A stretch of 26,736 nucleotides of DNA. It comes from Bacillota bacterium (lineage in GTDB: Bacteria; Bacillota; Clostridia; Saccharofermentanales; Fastidiosipilaceae). Positions within the stretch are counted from its first letter, which is position 1. Every line of letters starts with the position of its first letter. Positions 7,831 to 15,156 of the stretch are shown piece after piece. Under the pieces are notes generated by a model. The model was not told where the DNA came from. It did no database searches and saw only the letters and a program-made list of their open reading frames with translations. The stretch is from positions 1 to 26,736 of the forward strand of contig JAEWGG010000017.1 in the NCBI GenBank assembly GCA_023388435.1. Reading direction: 5' to 3'. A program made the position numbers and the translations under genes.

Positions 7831-8817
7831 ATGGTCGATTGGATGGACGATATCCAGGTCCCCCTGATTTTTATTAGAGACTACCTGCCAAGGCTCAGTG
7901 CTGCGGCAGTCCAGGTCTATCTCCTGGCCCTGGCCGCCCGGCAGCGGGGCCTTGGCCTGGACTGTGCCAGCCTGGAAGAACAGCTGGCCCAGGGGGAGGA
8001 GGTCTTTTTGCAGGCGGCTGAGGAATTGGCCCGTATGGGTTTGCTTGACCCCCTGCGCTCCAGTGAGGCCCTAGAGCTGACGGAGCTCAAGGCCCAGTAT
8101 CTGGCCCAGCACTATGAGGCCCGGCTCTGTCCGGAGCAGCCGGAGCAGGCCGTGGAGGAATTGTCGGAGGACCAGCGTCTGCGTGCCCTGCTGCTGCAGA
8201 TCCAGCAGACCTTTTACCCCAACAATGCGGAGTTTAGCCTTCTGCGCCTGGTGGATAGCTGCTGGAATGAGTACCACTTCGACGAGTCAGTGATCTATAT
8301 GCTCTTTAGCGAGGCTGCGGCCCAGCACAAGCTCCACAGTCGCAATTACATCCGGAGCATAGCCAGCCACTGGCATGAGGAAGGGGTGAGGAGCTATGAG
8401 GACCTGCTCCGCTACCAGCAGGAGCGGGAGGAGCTTGAGCGCCTGGCCCGCGAGCTCAGCCGTAAGCTTGGCTACCGCCAATTTACGGAGGCGGATCGGC
8501 GTATTTTGCATCGCTGGCTCTTTACGTACCATTTTGGGCGGGAGCTGATTGACGAGGCCCTGGAGCGCTCTGTTCACAAGGGTGATGTTCCCGGACTGAG
8601 TTACTTCGACAGCATCCTGCGCGCCTGGTACGAGGCGGGTCTGCGAGACCTGGATGCAGTGCGGGCCTGGGAGGAACAGAGGAGGCTCAAGCGAAAGTCG
8701 GGGACCAGTGGCAGGCAGCGAGCTGCGCGCCGCGTGGACTTCGAGGACCATCACTACAATGAGGACTTCTACGAGCGGATGAATGTGAATCTGGAGGACT
8801 ATGCCGATGCTGATTGA
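7831..8817 (+). CDS. dnaD: DnaD-family primosome/replication-initiation protein
   Basis: The 328-residue protein has the DnaD build: an N-terminal winged-helix-like part (about residues 1-95) with VPLIFIRDYLPRLSAAAVQVYLLAL, then two helical DnaB_2-type domains (about 110-185 and 205-280). The first carries the pattern HSRNYIRSIASHWHEEGV; the second carries YFDSILRAWYEAGLRDLDAV, the conserved YI..IL..W...G motif that contributes to DNA binding in DnaD. The tail is basic, then acidic. Known DnaD proteins help remodel origin DNA and load the helicase in Bacillota. The start has AAGGAG upstream. It overlaps the next gene, a helicase-loader ATPase, a pairing that supports the replication role. Confidence 0.88.
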   Translation: MVDWMDDIQVPLIFIRDYLPRLSAAAVQVYLLALAARQRGLGLDCASLEEQLAQGEEVFLQAAEELARMGLLDPLRSSEALELTELKAQYLAQHYEARLCPEQPEQAVEELSEDQRLRALLLQIQQTFYPNNAEFSLLRLVDSCWNEYHFDESVIYMLFSEAAAQHKLHSRNYIRSIASHWHEEGVRSYEDLLRYQQEREELERLARELSRKLGYRQFTEADRRILHRWLFTYHFGRELIDEALERSVHKGDVPGLSYFDSILRAWYEAGLRDLDAVRAWEEQRRLKRKSGTSGRQRAARRVDFEDHHYNEDFYERMNVNLEDYADAD

Positions 8818-10087
8818 CTACCTGCCCGAGGCCTTGCGGCAGCGCTGGCGGAGCCAGCGGGAAGCGGCGGAAGACCAGGTCGAAGAAGTCATACTGGAGC
8901 TGGATTATCACTTTCCCCGTCTCCGTCGGCTGGGGCGGGAAAAGCGGAGCCTGTGGCTGCGGCTGGCGGCCCAGACCCTGGGGTCTGGAGAGTCTGAGGC
9001 CGAGGGGCAGTTCCCCTCGGATGAGCGGCTGCGACGGGACTTAGCTGCTTGTCGGGAGGCCTATAGTCAGGAACTGGAGCGTGTGGCCCGCTATTTGGCA
9101 GCAGCGGAGCCGCTGTCGGGACAGGGGCAAGAGGGCCTCTGTCCTCCCTGTACCGAGTCCTGTCGGCATCTGGAAGCGGAATTCGGTCTGCCGGAACTGG
9201 AGCATAGTCGGCCGGAGGACTGGGTGGACTTCCCCCTGCTGGCGGCTCGGAACTGGCTGGCAGAGGAATGCGCCCGACAGGGGGGGCAAGCTCCGGCTCC
9301 TGCAGGGCCAGACAGAAGCTCTCCAGCATTTGTCCCCTCGGCGCCTGAAAATCCCAGAGCGGGCAGCCCGGCCTATCGGGAGGCACTGCGCAGCTATCTG
9401 GAGGAGACTGGCCTGGGAGCACAGCTGGAGGGGTCCTTTGCCCGTTATCGTCTGGATATTTTTCCCGTGGAGGAGCGGCGCGCCATGCAGGGCCTGCGCC
9501 GTATGCTTGAGGCCTACTGCCGCGATTTTCAGAGTCCCTGGCCTGCTGCTCGGGACCTGTCAGAGCGCCCCTCCCTCTATCTCTGGGGGAGACCTGGGAC
9601 GGGTAAGAGTTTCGCCGCCCACTGTGTGGTTCGGGACCTGCTAGAGCGCGGTTGGGATGTGGTCTACTTAAATTCTACAGAACTTTTTCTGCACTTTACG
9701 GAATATGAGCGCCAGCAGACGAGCTATAGACCGGATCCGGAGCGTCTGGCCCGGCAGGAATATCTGCACCGCCGCCTGCGGGAGGCGGAGCTGCTTGTGG
9801 TGGATGACCTGGGGCGAGAACTGAGGTCTGCGGCCGGTCTGGAACACACGGACGCCCTGATTAATCTCTTGGACAGTCGTCGTCAGGAGCGGCGTCCCTG
9901 CATCTTCACGTCAAATTTTTCCAACCGCCAACTGAAGGAGGCGGTCTATGATGGGCGGGTATTCTCCCGCCTTGGTCGGGACTTTCGCATGCTGCCTCTC
10001 CAGAGTCAGCAGGATCTGCGCCTGCTAAATCTGGAGGGGGAGACCAGGACGGCTGGGGACCTGGGCAGTCAGGGGAGGGGGCAGTGA
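8807..10087 (+). CDS. DnaC/DnaI-type helicase-loader AAA+ ATPase
   Basis: The 426-residue protein probably loads the replicative helicase. Its C-terminal AAA+ domain has Walker A GRPGTGKS (residues 261-268), Walker B LLVVDDLG (about 329-336), sensor-1 CIFTSNFS and a box-VII-like RVFSRLGRDF. The N-terminal part is long and poorly conserved. Three cysteines and a histidine (CPPCTESCRH) near residue 112 may be a reduced version of the zinc site of DnaI. The gene overlaps the DnaD stop. Two ATGs are possible: 8801 is 3 bases from GGAGG and 8807 is 9 bases from it. I prefer 8807. About 426 residues is longer than typical DnaI (around 310), the extra length being in a Pro/Ala/Ser-rich region near residues 160-190. 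Confidence 0.87.
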   Translation: MLIDYLPEALRQRWRSQREAAEDQVEEVILELDYHFPRLRRLGREKRSLWLRLAAQTLGSGESEAEGQFPSDERLRRDLAACREAYSQELERVARYLAAAEPLSGQGQEGLCPPCTESCRHLEAEFGLPELEHSRPEDWVDFPLLAARNWLAEECARQGGQAPAPAGPDRSSPAFVPSAPENPRAGSPAYREALRSYLEETGLGAQLEGSFARYRLDIFPVEERRAMQGLRRMLEAYCRDFQSPWPAARDLSERPSLYLWGRPGTGKSFAAHCVVRDLLERGWDVVYLNSTELFLHFTEYERQQTSYRPDPERLARQEYLHRRLREAELLVVDDLGRELRSAAGLEHTDALINLLDSRRQERRPCIFTSNFSNRQLKEAVYDGRVFSRLGRDFRMLPLQSQQDLRLLNLEGETRTAGDLGSQGRGQ

Positions 10088-10599
10088 GTCTGGGCCAGGA
10101 ACTGAGCCCTGACTTGAGCCAGGCTGTGGAGGTCCTGCGGGCCAGAGCTGAGCAGCAGGCTCGGATGGATGGGCAGTTTGGCCAGACTGACTGGGGCCGG
10201 CCGCGACTGGGCTGTGATATTTGTCCTGTGGAGCGCATTCGTGAGCTTTATGCCCGCCAGGCCGAGGCCTTTGTCCAGCGCCTGCTCAGCCCGGAAGAGC
10301 TGCTGGAATGGGAGCGTCTAGGCCAGGCTGAACGCCGTATCTGGCGCCTCGCCGCCCTCTATGCGGGCAAGGAGGCCTTGAGTAAGGCCCTGGGTCTGGG
10401 GCTCTATCAGCCGGCTCCTGGACGGGACCGGGGGCTGAGTTTCAAGGACCTGCGCATCTTGCACGACGCTGCGGGTGCCCCCTATGTACAACTTGGCGCG
10501 GAGGCAGCTCTGCGCTTGGAGTCCCTGGGCCTCCGGCACTGTGCCATCAGCCTCAGCCATGATGGGGGCCTGGCCCTGGCCCTGGTCCTGCTGAGCTAG
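10084..10599 (+). CDS. acpS: Holo-[acyl-carrier-protein] synthase
   Basis: The enzyme transfers 4'-phosphopantetheine from CoA to a serine of acyl carrier protein, activating fatty-acid synthesis. The core matches AcpS: GCDICPVERI with the metal-binding Asp45, FVQRLLSPEEL, AGKEALSKALG with Glu97, and the C-terminal AISLSHDGGLALALVLL. The Arg before the AAKEA motif of most family members is Leu here. The GTG start at 10084 has GGAGG five bases upstream and overlaps the stop of the previous gene (GTGA). This gives an unusual 42-residue N-terminal extension before the catalytic core. No better start with a ribosome site is visible further in. Last gene of the operon. Confidence 0.88.
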   Translation: MSLGQELSPDLSQAVEVLRARAEQQARMDGQFGQTDWGRPRLGCDICPVERIRELYARQAEAFVQRLLSPEELLEWERLGQAERRIWRLAALYAGKEALSKALGLGLYQPAPGRDRGLSFKDLRILHDAAGAPYVQLGAEAALRLESLGLRHCAISLSHDGGLALALVLLS

Positions 10600-10680
10600 C
10601 TCGGCCCCCGTGTCCAGCGGAGTCCTGGACTGAGCTCAAGGCTCTGTCCTCCTGCTGCCCCGTGAGCCTGTCTTGTACAT

Positions 10681-10726
10681 AAAAAGGGACTGTTCCCCGG
10701 CCTTCTGGGCCACTGGGAACAGTCCC
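10681..10726 (-). terminator. Rho-independent terminator of rpmB, possibly bidirectional
   Basis: GGGACTGTTCCC (10686-10697) and GGGAACAGTCCC (10715-10726) form a perfect 12-bp stem, with GGCC/GGCC inside. On the minus strand it is followed by TTTTT, so it ends rpmB (stop at 10766). On the + strand it is followed by TCTTCT and may also catch transcripts of the acpS operon. Confidence 0.88.
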
Positions 10727-10765
10727 TCTTCTATGTGTCTCTTGGGGCGAATCAGCCGCTGGGAC

Positions 10766-10966
10766 TTAGATCGCACGCTGGACAGCGCCAGAACGGAGGC
10801 ATCTGCTGCAGACGTGGATGGTCTTGGGCGTGCCATTCACAATAGCCTTCACCTTACGGATATTCGGCTTCTGCTTGGCAAGAGCGCGGCGAGAAACCTG
10901 CGAACGCGTGATGCTGATCTTGCGACCGAAGGACACGTCCTTCTGACAGATAGCACATTTAGCCAT
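10766..10966 (-). CDS. rpmB: Ribosomal protein L28
   Basis: The 66-residue protein is a component of the large ribosomal subunit. It starts MAKCAICQKDVSFG and contains SRRALAKQKPNIRKV and the KTIHVCSRCLRSG end, the usual L28 pattern. Four cysteines (C4, C7, C53, C56) form the two CxxC pairs of the zinc-binding version of L28. The start ATG at 10966 is preceded by AAGGAGG on the minus strand. It is a single-gene unit with its own terminator. It lies 115 bases downstream of perR, with a weak promoter candidate between. Confidence 0.95.
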   Translation of the reverse strand: MAKCAICQKDVSFGRKISITRSQVSRRALAKQKPNIRKVKAIVNGTPKTIHVCSRCLRSGAVQRAI

Positions 10967-11004
10967 GTTTACACCTCCTTGGTTAAATTTCAAAAGCAAC
11001 GAAA

Positions 11005-11033
11005 AGACTAACACAAAAGCCCTATTTCTGCAA
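11005..11033 (-). promoter_or_regulatory. Possible promoter of rpmB
   Basis: On the minus strand TTGCAG (11028-11033) and TAGTCT (11005-11010) are 17 bases apart, with TG one base before the -10 box. Each hexamer matches consensus at only half of its positions, so this is the best candidate in the gap rather than a sure site. Confidence 0.35.
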
Positions 11034-11081
11034 GTCCATAGGAGCTGCTGGCTCGTCTCTGCTGATCTCCAGCTGAGAAGC

Positions 11082-11537
11082 TCAGTAATTGGCAGCTGCG
11101 GCCTGGTCTTCCTCAGCCCGAGCTTCCTGCTCCTCCAGCATGCGGCAGTCCTTGCAGATGCCCTCGAAGTGCAGCTGCACCCGCTCGATTGTAAAGTCAC
11201 GGTAAGCTTCAGGCAGGTAGTCACTGTCCTTGAGTTCCTCCAGAAGCTCATAGGCTGGAACGTCCACAATGTGCCCGCACTTGCGGCAGATGAGATGGGC
11301 GTGGGGGTGGGAGATGTAGTCGAAGTGCAGGGGTTCGCCAGGGATGACGACACTGGAAAGCTTGCCCTGGGTCGTGAAGAGGTTGAGGTTGCGGTAGACC
11401 GTGGCCAGACTCAGGCGCGGATAGTCGTCTTTTAGCTTGTTGTAAATCTCCTCAGCAGTGGGATGCCCACCGTGCTCCAACACGGCGCGCATGATCAGCT
11501 CCTTCTGCTTGGTCTGGCGTTCGGATTTGGCTGGCAT
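11082..11537 (-). CDS. perR: PerR-type Fur-family metal/peroxide-responsive repressor
   Basis: The 151-residue protein is a DNA-binding repressor of the Fur superfamily. The winged helix contains HPTAEEIYNKL and LSLATVYRNLNLF. The metal-sensing residues line up with Bacillus subtilis PerR: His25, Asp73, His79, His81 and Asp92 correspond to H37, D85, H91, H93 and D104. Asp at the last position favours PerR over Fur or Zur. The structural zinc site is C84/C87 and C128/C131. PerR proteins sense peroxide by metal-catalysed oxidation of their histidines and repress oxidative-stress genes. The start has GGAG eight bases upstream. It follows the M18 peptidase by 47 bases and is probably co-transcribed. 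No clear PerR box is visible nearby. Confidence 0.9.
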   Translation of the reverse strand: MPAKSERQTKQKELIMRAVLEHGGHPTAEEIYNKLKDDYPRLSLATVYRNLNLFTTQGKLSSVVIPGEPLHFDYISHPHAHLICRKCGHIVDVPAYELLEELKDSDYLPEAYRDFTIERVQLHFEGICKDCRMLEEQEARAEEDQAAAANY

Positions 11538-11584
11538 AAGTCAGGCTCCAATCTTTATCCCTAGATCTTTATTAGTAAATGCTA

Positions 11585-12907
11585 TCACTCATTGTAGGAG
11601 AAGAAAAGTGTTAGTAATCTTTCCTGATAATAGACATCCCGGCTGCCGCCGCTTTCCCGGCAGGAGTGCATGCCCCAGATGGGCAGACCATAGTCCACGC
11701 AGCGGACGGGGAAAAGGGAGGAGCTGACAGGACCGATGGTGGAGCCTCCGGGCATATCGCTGCGATTTACAAACGTCTGGCAGGGAACGCCGGCCGCCTG
11801 GCAGAGCTGGCGGAAGATGGCGGAGCTCTCCGCATCGGAGCAGTAGGAGAAACGGGCGGCCTGCTTGAGCACGGGGCCTCCATTCAGCTGGGGACGATTC
11901 GTGGCGTCGCTGAGTTCTGTGTAGTGGGGGTGCACGCCGTGAGCCAAATCTGCTGAGAGGAGGATGGCCTTTTCCAGGACTTGCTGCCCCTGGGCCAGAT
12001 CCAGGCCGAGTCCCTCCATGATGGCCTCCCAGAGTCGGAGCAGCTGGGAGGAGGCGGCCCCCTGGCGGGTTCGGCTGCCGATTTCCTCATTGTCGTGGGC
12101 GACGAAAATACAGATGCCCCGGAAGCTCTCCGCCTCAGCGCAGGCCTCGAAGGCCCGTAGACCACCGTGGCAGGAGAGGAGGTTGTCCAGGCGTCCGGAG
12201 CTGTAGAATTCCCCGTCCAGTCCCAGGCTGGCCGCCGCTTCGCAGGGATAGAAATAGAGCTCGTAGTCCAGGAGCTCTTCCACAGACCGTCCACAGTGCT
12301 CAGCCAGAAGTTGGGCCAGGGGGTCTGTCCCCTCGGGCAGATTCTGGGCAAAGACAGGCAGGAGGACCCGCTGGGGCTCGACAGCAAAATTGCTGTTCAC
12401 CCCTTTTTGCATGTGTATGGCGAGGCTGGGCAGGATGGCCAGGGGCCTCTTCAAGTTGACTGGGCAGAGCTCAGGTGCGAAGAGCTTGGATCCGCGGAAG
12501 ACGGCGCGGCCCGCCAGGCTCAGTGGCCGGTCAAACCAGGTGTAGAGCAGGGGCCCACCGTAGACCTCGGTGGCAAGTAGATAGTTGTTTTCGCGGCGAA
12601 GCAGGGCCTGGGGCTTGACTTTTAGCCCAGGGGAGTCGCTGTGGGCGGCCAGGAGACGTGGGCTCGCCGAGGCCCAGTCCCGGCCGATGGCAAAGGCGTA
12701 GAGGGCTGAACCGTTCACGCAGAAATAGGCCTTGTCGCCCTCCTTGAGCGGTCCCTGGGCGTTGAAGTCATAGGGCCGAAAACCGGCGGCCTGGAGGCGC
12801 TGGACCATCTCCTGGGTGGCCTGGAAGGCGCTGGGGGAGGCGTCAAGGAAGTGGAAGAGGTCCTGGAGGGCCTCAGCATTCCGCTCGTGCTGTGTCGTGA
12901 AATCCAT
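11585..12907 (-). CDS. apeB: M18-family aspartyl aminopeptidase
   Basis: The 440-residue cytosolic dinuclear metallopeptidase removes N-terminal (often acidic) residues from peptides. The M18 signature residues are all visible: His89 in LLAAHSDSPG, Asp241 in SSGRLDNL, Glu274/Glu275 in HDNEEIGS, the Asp of LSADLAHGVHP and the C-terminal His of WGMHSCRE. VNSNFAVEPQ is also typical. Length fits the family. The start ATG has only a weak ribosome site, but it matches the usual N-terminus. An extended -10 element lies about 60 bases upstream. The gene probably forms a transcription unit with perR. Confidence 0.93.
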   Translation of the reverse strand: MDFTTQHERNAEALQDLFHFLDASPSAFQATQEMVQRLQAAGFRPYDFNAQGPLKEGDKAYFCVNGSALYAFAIGRDWASASPRLLAAHSDSPGLKVKPQALLRRENNYLLATEVYGGPLLYTWFDRPLSLAGRAVFRGSKLFAPELCPVNLKRPLAILPSLAIHMQKGVNSNFAVEPQRVLLPVFAQNLPEGTDPLAQLLAEHCGRSVEELLDYELYFYPCEAAASLGLDGEFYSSGRLDNLLSCHGGLRAFEACAEAESFRGICIFVAHDNEEIGSRTRQGAASSQLLRLWEAIMEGLGLDLAQGQQVLEKAILLSADLAHGVHPHYTELSDATNRPQLNGGPVLKQAARFSYCSDAESSAIFRQLCQAAGVPCQTFVNRSDMPGGSTIGPVSSSLFPVRCVDYGLPIWGMHSCRESGGSRDVYYQERLLTLFFSYNE

Positions 12908-12966
12908 TGCACTGTCGCTTTCTAGTCATTCGAGTTGATCGGGCGGGCTGGAGCCGCAATGGACTT

Positions 12967-12975
12967 ATAATAGCA
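12967..12975 (-). promoter_or_regulatory. Extended -10 promoter of the M18-perR unit
   Basis: On the minus strand TGCTATTAT reads as an extended -10 element (TGnTATAAT with one mismatch). It lies just past the stop of the SAF-like gene and about 60 bases before the aminopeptidase start. No clear -35 box. Confidence 0.4.
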
Positions 12976-12984
12976 CAGGAGGAC

Positions 12985-14145
12985 TTAGGGCTTATCAGGA
13001 CTGGTCAGGCTGGGACCCGAGGCGGAGGGAGGGCCAGTTTGCAGGGCTTCTGTGGCGGTCTGCTGGGAACGAACGTCCTGCTCCTGCTGTGAATTCTGCT
13101 GGCCGTCCGGCTCTGTCGGCTTCTGCGCCCCCTCGGCCTGGCCGCCCCGCTGCGTCGGCTTCTGTGCCCCCTCGGCCTGGCCGCCCCGCTCTGTCGGTTT
13201 CTGCGGCCCCTCGGCCTGGCCGTCCGGCTCTGTCGGCTTCTGCGCCCCCTCGGCCTGGCTACCCCGCTGCGTCGGCTTTTGCGGCCCCTCGGCCTGGCTG
13301 CCCAGGAAGAGGAGCTGCCCGCTCTCCTGCCAGCTGCTGAGACGCTTGGCAGCTTCCTTCGATACACCGAGGCAGAGGGCCTGAGCGCTGCGGTCCCAGG
13401 CCAGAATCTCAGCCAGGTAGATAGTGGCCTGACCCTGCTGGGCCGAGCCCTTGGCCTTTGAGCTGGGCTCACTGGACTTTTGCCGATAGCGGAGAAAATA
13501 AGCCTGTTGGAGATTCCAATAAAATTCAGGGCCCAGGTTCTGAGCATCCAGGGAGAGCCACAGTTGTTGGTGACTGCGGTAGCGGGGGTGGATGGGGGCC
13601 AGACCGAGCTCGGCGGCGCTGATGGGCTCTGCCGAACGGTAGTCGCGCTGGCAGAAGCGCTGCAGACAGGCCAGGCGTAGGAGGCGGAGGTCCGTGAGGA
13701 GGGCGGGACAGCCTCCACGTTCTGCGACTTCCTGGCTGATGGAGGCCTGGTAGATCTCGGAAAAACGCTCGTCCTCATCCAGTATGTCCAGACTGCGCCC
13801 ATCTGAGAGCAGGAGGTCCTGGGCCCCCAGGCGCTCGCCGGCGCGGAGCTCACGGGCGGCCAGGAAGTATAGGCCACAGCTTGCGGCCAGCTGACCGGGC
13901 TCTTCCTCGGAACCTGCTTCTGGCCTTTTCCTATCAGTCTCCTGTCCCCTTCCCCTGGCCGCGGTCTGGATCATCTCCGGGCTCTTGTCGCGAGCTGCGC
14001 GGACGGAATAAAACTTGTAGAAGAGGGCGAGGCAGAGGAGCAGCAGGGGGAGGAAGAGCCAGAGCCTCCGGGACCTGGACTGCTGATGCGCCTGCTTCGA
14101 GGACTGGGGCTGGGATGGGGGGACACTGGTCTTGACTTGGTACAT
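12985..14145 (-). CDS. Membrane-anchored SAF-like protein with a C-terminal 13-residue repeat
   Basis: The 386-residue protein is of unknown function. A basic N-terminus (to about residue 27) is followed by one membrane helix (LWLFLPLLLLCLALFYKFY), suggesting an extracytoplasmic body. YFLAARELRAGERLGAQDLL near residue 92 resembles the opening of SAF domains, as in the CpaB pilus-assembly protein (VVVAARDIPAGTVL..DL), but the rest is too divergent to be sure. Near residues 284-348 are five tandem copies of QAEGxQKPTxxxG, then a Gln/Ser/Thr/Pro-rich tail. The ATG at 14145 has AAAGGAG upstream. It follows a small membrane protein by 33 bases and is probably co-transcribed with it. No other pilus genes are in the window, so a pilus role is only a guess. 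Confidence 0.7.
   Translation of the reverse strand: MYQVKTSVPPSQPQSSKQAHQQSRSRRLWLFLPLLLLCLALFYKFYSVRAARDKSPEMIQTAARGRGQETDRKRPEAGSEEEPGQLAASCGLYFLAARELRAGERLGAQDLLLSDGRSLDILDEDERFSEIYQASISQEVAERGGCPALLTDLRLLRLACLQRFCQRDYRSAEPISAAELGLAPIHPRYRSHQQLWLSLDAQNLGPEFYWNLQQAYFLRYRQKSSEPSSKAKGSAQQGQATIYLAEILAWDRSAQALCLGVSKEAAKRLSSWQESGQLLFLGSQAEGPQKPTQRGSQAEGAQKPTEPDGQAEGPQKPTERGGQAEGAQKPTQRGGQAEGAQKPTEPDGQQNSQQEQDVRSQQTATEALQTGPPSASGPSLTSPDKP
13101..13295 (-). repeat. 39-bp coding tandem repeat, five units
   Basis: Five adjacent 39-bp units start at 13101, 13140, 13179, 13218 and 13257. Each encodes a 13-residue QAEG(P/A)QKPT(Q/E)(R/P)(G/D)(S/G) module. The units at 13101 and 13218 are identical over their full length, which suggests recent duplication or gene conversion. 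There are no spacers, so this is not a CRISPR array. Confidence 0.95.
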
Positions 14146-14178
14146 AGGGAACTCCTTTTTATTTTTATGCTGTATGTG

Positions 14179-14670
14179 CTAGACCTGGCTGGTGGTCAGT
14201 CCCTGCAAGAGGGGCCAGCACTGCCAGCAGAGCGGAGGCCAGGTGCAGAGGCAGAGGTAGGGGAGAAAGGGAAAGCGATGCCGGGCCTGGAAGGAGGAGC
14301 GCCAGGCTTCCCGACAGCAGGCCCAGAGGCAGGCGACCAGACAGAGGCCCAGGGCCAGGGGGAGGGGGAAGAGGAGGAAGAGGCTCGCGATGTAGCGCTT
14401 ATCCGCCAGCCCTATGGGCAGGGGCCAGAGAAGCAGGGCGGCGAGACCCGAAGACAAGAGCATGGAGGGCAGGGGCTCCCAGCTAAAAGCGCTGGGCCTG
14501 CCAGAAGCTACGGCGAAGAGGCAGAGCCGGGCGAAGAAGGCCAGGAGGCGAAAGGCCAGATTGAGGCAGAGGCTCACACGCTGGCTGTGGAGGTCCTGGA
14601 AGAGCAGTTCGGCACTCAGGAAAAAGAGGCCTAGAGCTAGGCAGAGGCTGAGAATCTGGACATAGGGCAT
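14179..14670 (-). CDS. Small multi-pass membrane protein, unknown function
   Basis: The 163-residue protein is rich in Leu, Cys and Trp, with four likely membrane segments (roughly residues 3-22, 35-55, 68-88 and 94-118). The C-terminus is cysteine-rich, with seven Cys in the last 55 or so residues. I do not recognise a family. A strong AAGGAGG lies 12 bases upstream of the ATG at 14670, a little farther than usual; no closer start codon exists. It is the first gene of the leftward block that begins beside the DnaA-box region. Confidence 0.55.
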   Translation of the reverse strand: MPYVQILSLCLALGLFFLSAELLFQDLHSQRVSLCLNLAFRLLAFFARLCLFAVASGRPSAFSWEPLPSMLLSSGLAALLLWPLPIGLADKRYIASLFLLFPLPLALGLCLVACLWACCREAWRSSFQARHRFPFLPYLCLCTWPPLCWQCWPLLQGLTTSQV

Positions 14671-14800
14671 GGCTTGGATGGACCTCCTTCATGGCGACTT
14701 GGCGCGGGACACAGCTCCAGTCTGAGCCCTGGAAGCGGGCCTGGACAGGGGTCAAAGCTGACAAAAAGCGACAAAGGCCCAGGACGGCCGGATCTGAGAC

Positions 14801-15071
14801 TTATCCACATATCCACAGGCACAGGTCCCAGGCCAAGTTGTATAGCCGATTAAAGTAAAAAGGGATTTCAGAGGCTTTTACCGGTCAAAAAATGAATGAT
14901 TACACGTTTTGTAATAAATTAGCTAATTTATTACGAATGTGAAACAGTGCAGTAACAGGGCCTTTTCAGGATGGGAGGGCGTGAAACGGCCAGCGGATGG
15001 ATATCCACTGACTTATCCACAGTATCCACCGGAAGAAGCCGTGGATAAGTAATTTATCCACATATGGATAA
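14801..15071. other. DnaA-box cluster, candidate origin or DnaA-binding locus
   Basis: Perfect TTATCCACA boxes lie at 14801-14809, 15013-15021 and 15054-15062 on the + strand. One-mismatch boxes lie at 14809-14817 (+), 15040-15048 (-) and 15063-15071 (-). Two weaker ones are at 15001-15009 and 15022-15030. They fall in two groups separated by an AT-rich segment (about 14850-14945) that could unwind. This density and arrangement are those of a bacterial oriC or of an extra-origin DnaA-box cluster. The downstream GlmU-like/pth/mfd order resembles the gcaD-spoVC-mfd region near the Bacillus subtilis origin. dnaA and dnaN are not in the window. Both flanks have a G-rich + strand, which is not what a bidirectional origin predicts. 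Confidence 0.7.
14911..14934. repeat. Perfect 24-bp AT-rich palindrome
   Basis: The half GTAATAAATTAG (14911-14922) is followed directly by its exact reverse complement (14923-14934). It lies between the two groups of DnaA boxes. It may be an operator for a dimeric regulator or part of the DNA-unwinding segment. No T run follows, so it is unlikely to be a terminator. Confidence 0.85.
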
Positions 15072-15147
15072 AATAATATTGATATTGGGACTGGCCTCAA
15101 GAAGCGCTTTCAACTTTTTGATCAGTGCCTGGTAAGCAGGTGCCAGG

Positions 15148-15156
15148 TGGTAGAAT
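15148..15156 (+). promoter_or_regulatory. Extended -10 promoter of the GlmU-like/pth/mfd block
   Basis: TGGTAGAAT is an extended -10 element with one mismatch, 45 bases before the start codon at 15201 and about 75 bases past the last DnaA box. No clear -35. An imperfect inverted repeat (CCTGG...CCAGG) lies just upstream at about 15128-15147. Confidence 0.45.

Noticed and set aside
8801..8809. ATG at 8801 as start of the helicase-loader gene
   Set aside because: Only 3 bases from GGAGG, too close. The ATG six bases later has better spacing, though I cannot exclude use of the first.
11540..11585. PerR box for autoregulation upstream of perR
   Set aside because: TTTACTAATAAAG on the minus strand is AT-rich but does not match the TTATAATNATTATAA palindrome well enough.
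13101..13295. CRISPR array
   Set aside because: The 39-bp units are directly adjacent with no spacers and encode a regular 13-residue protein repeat.
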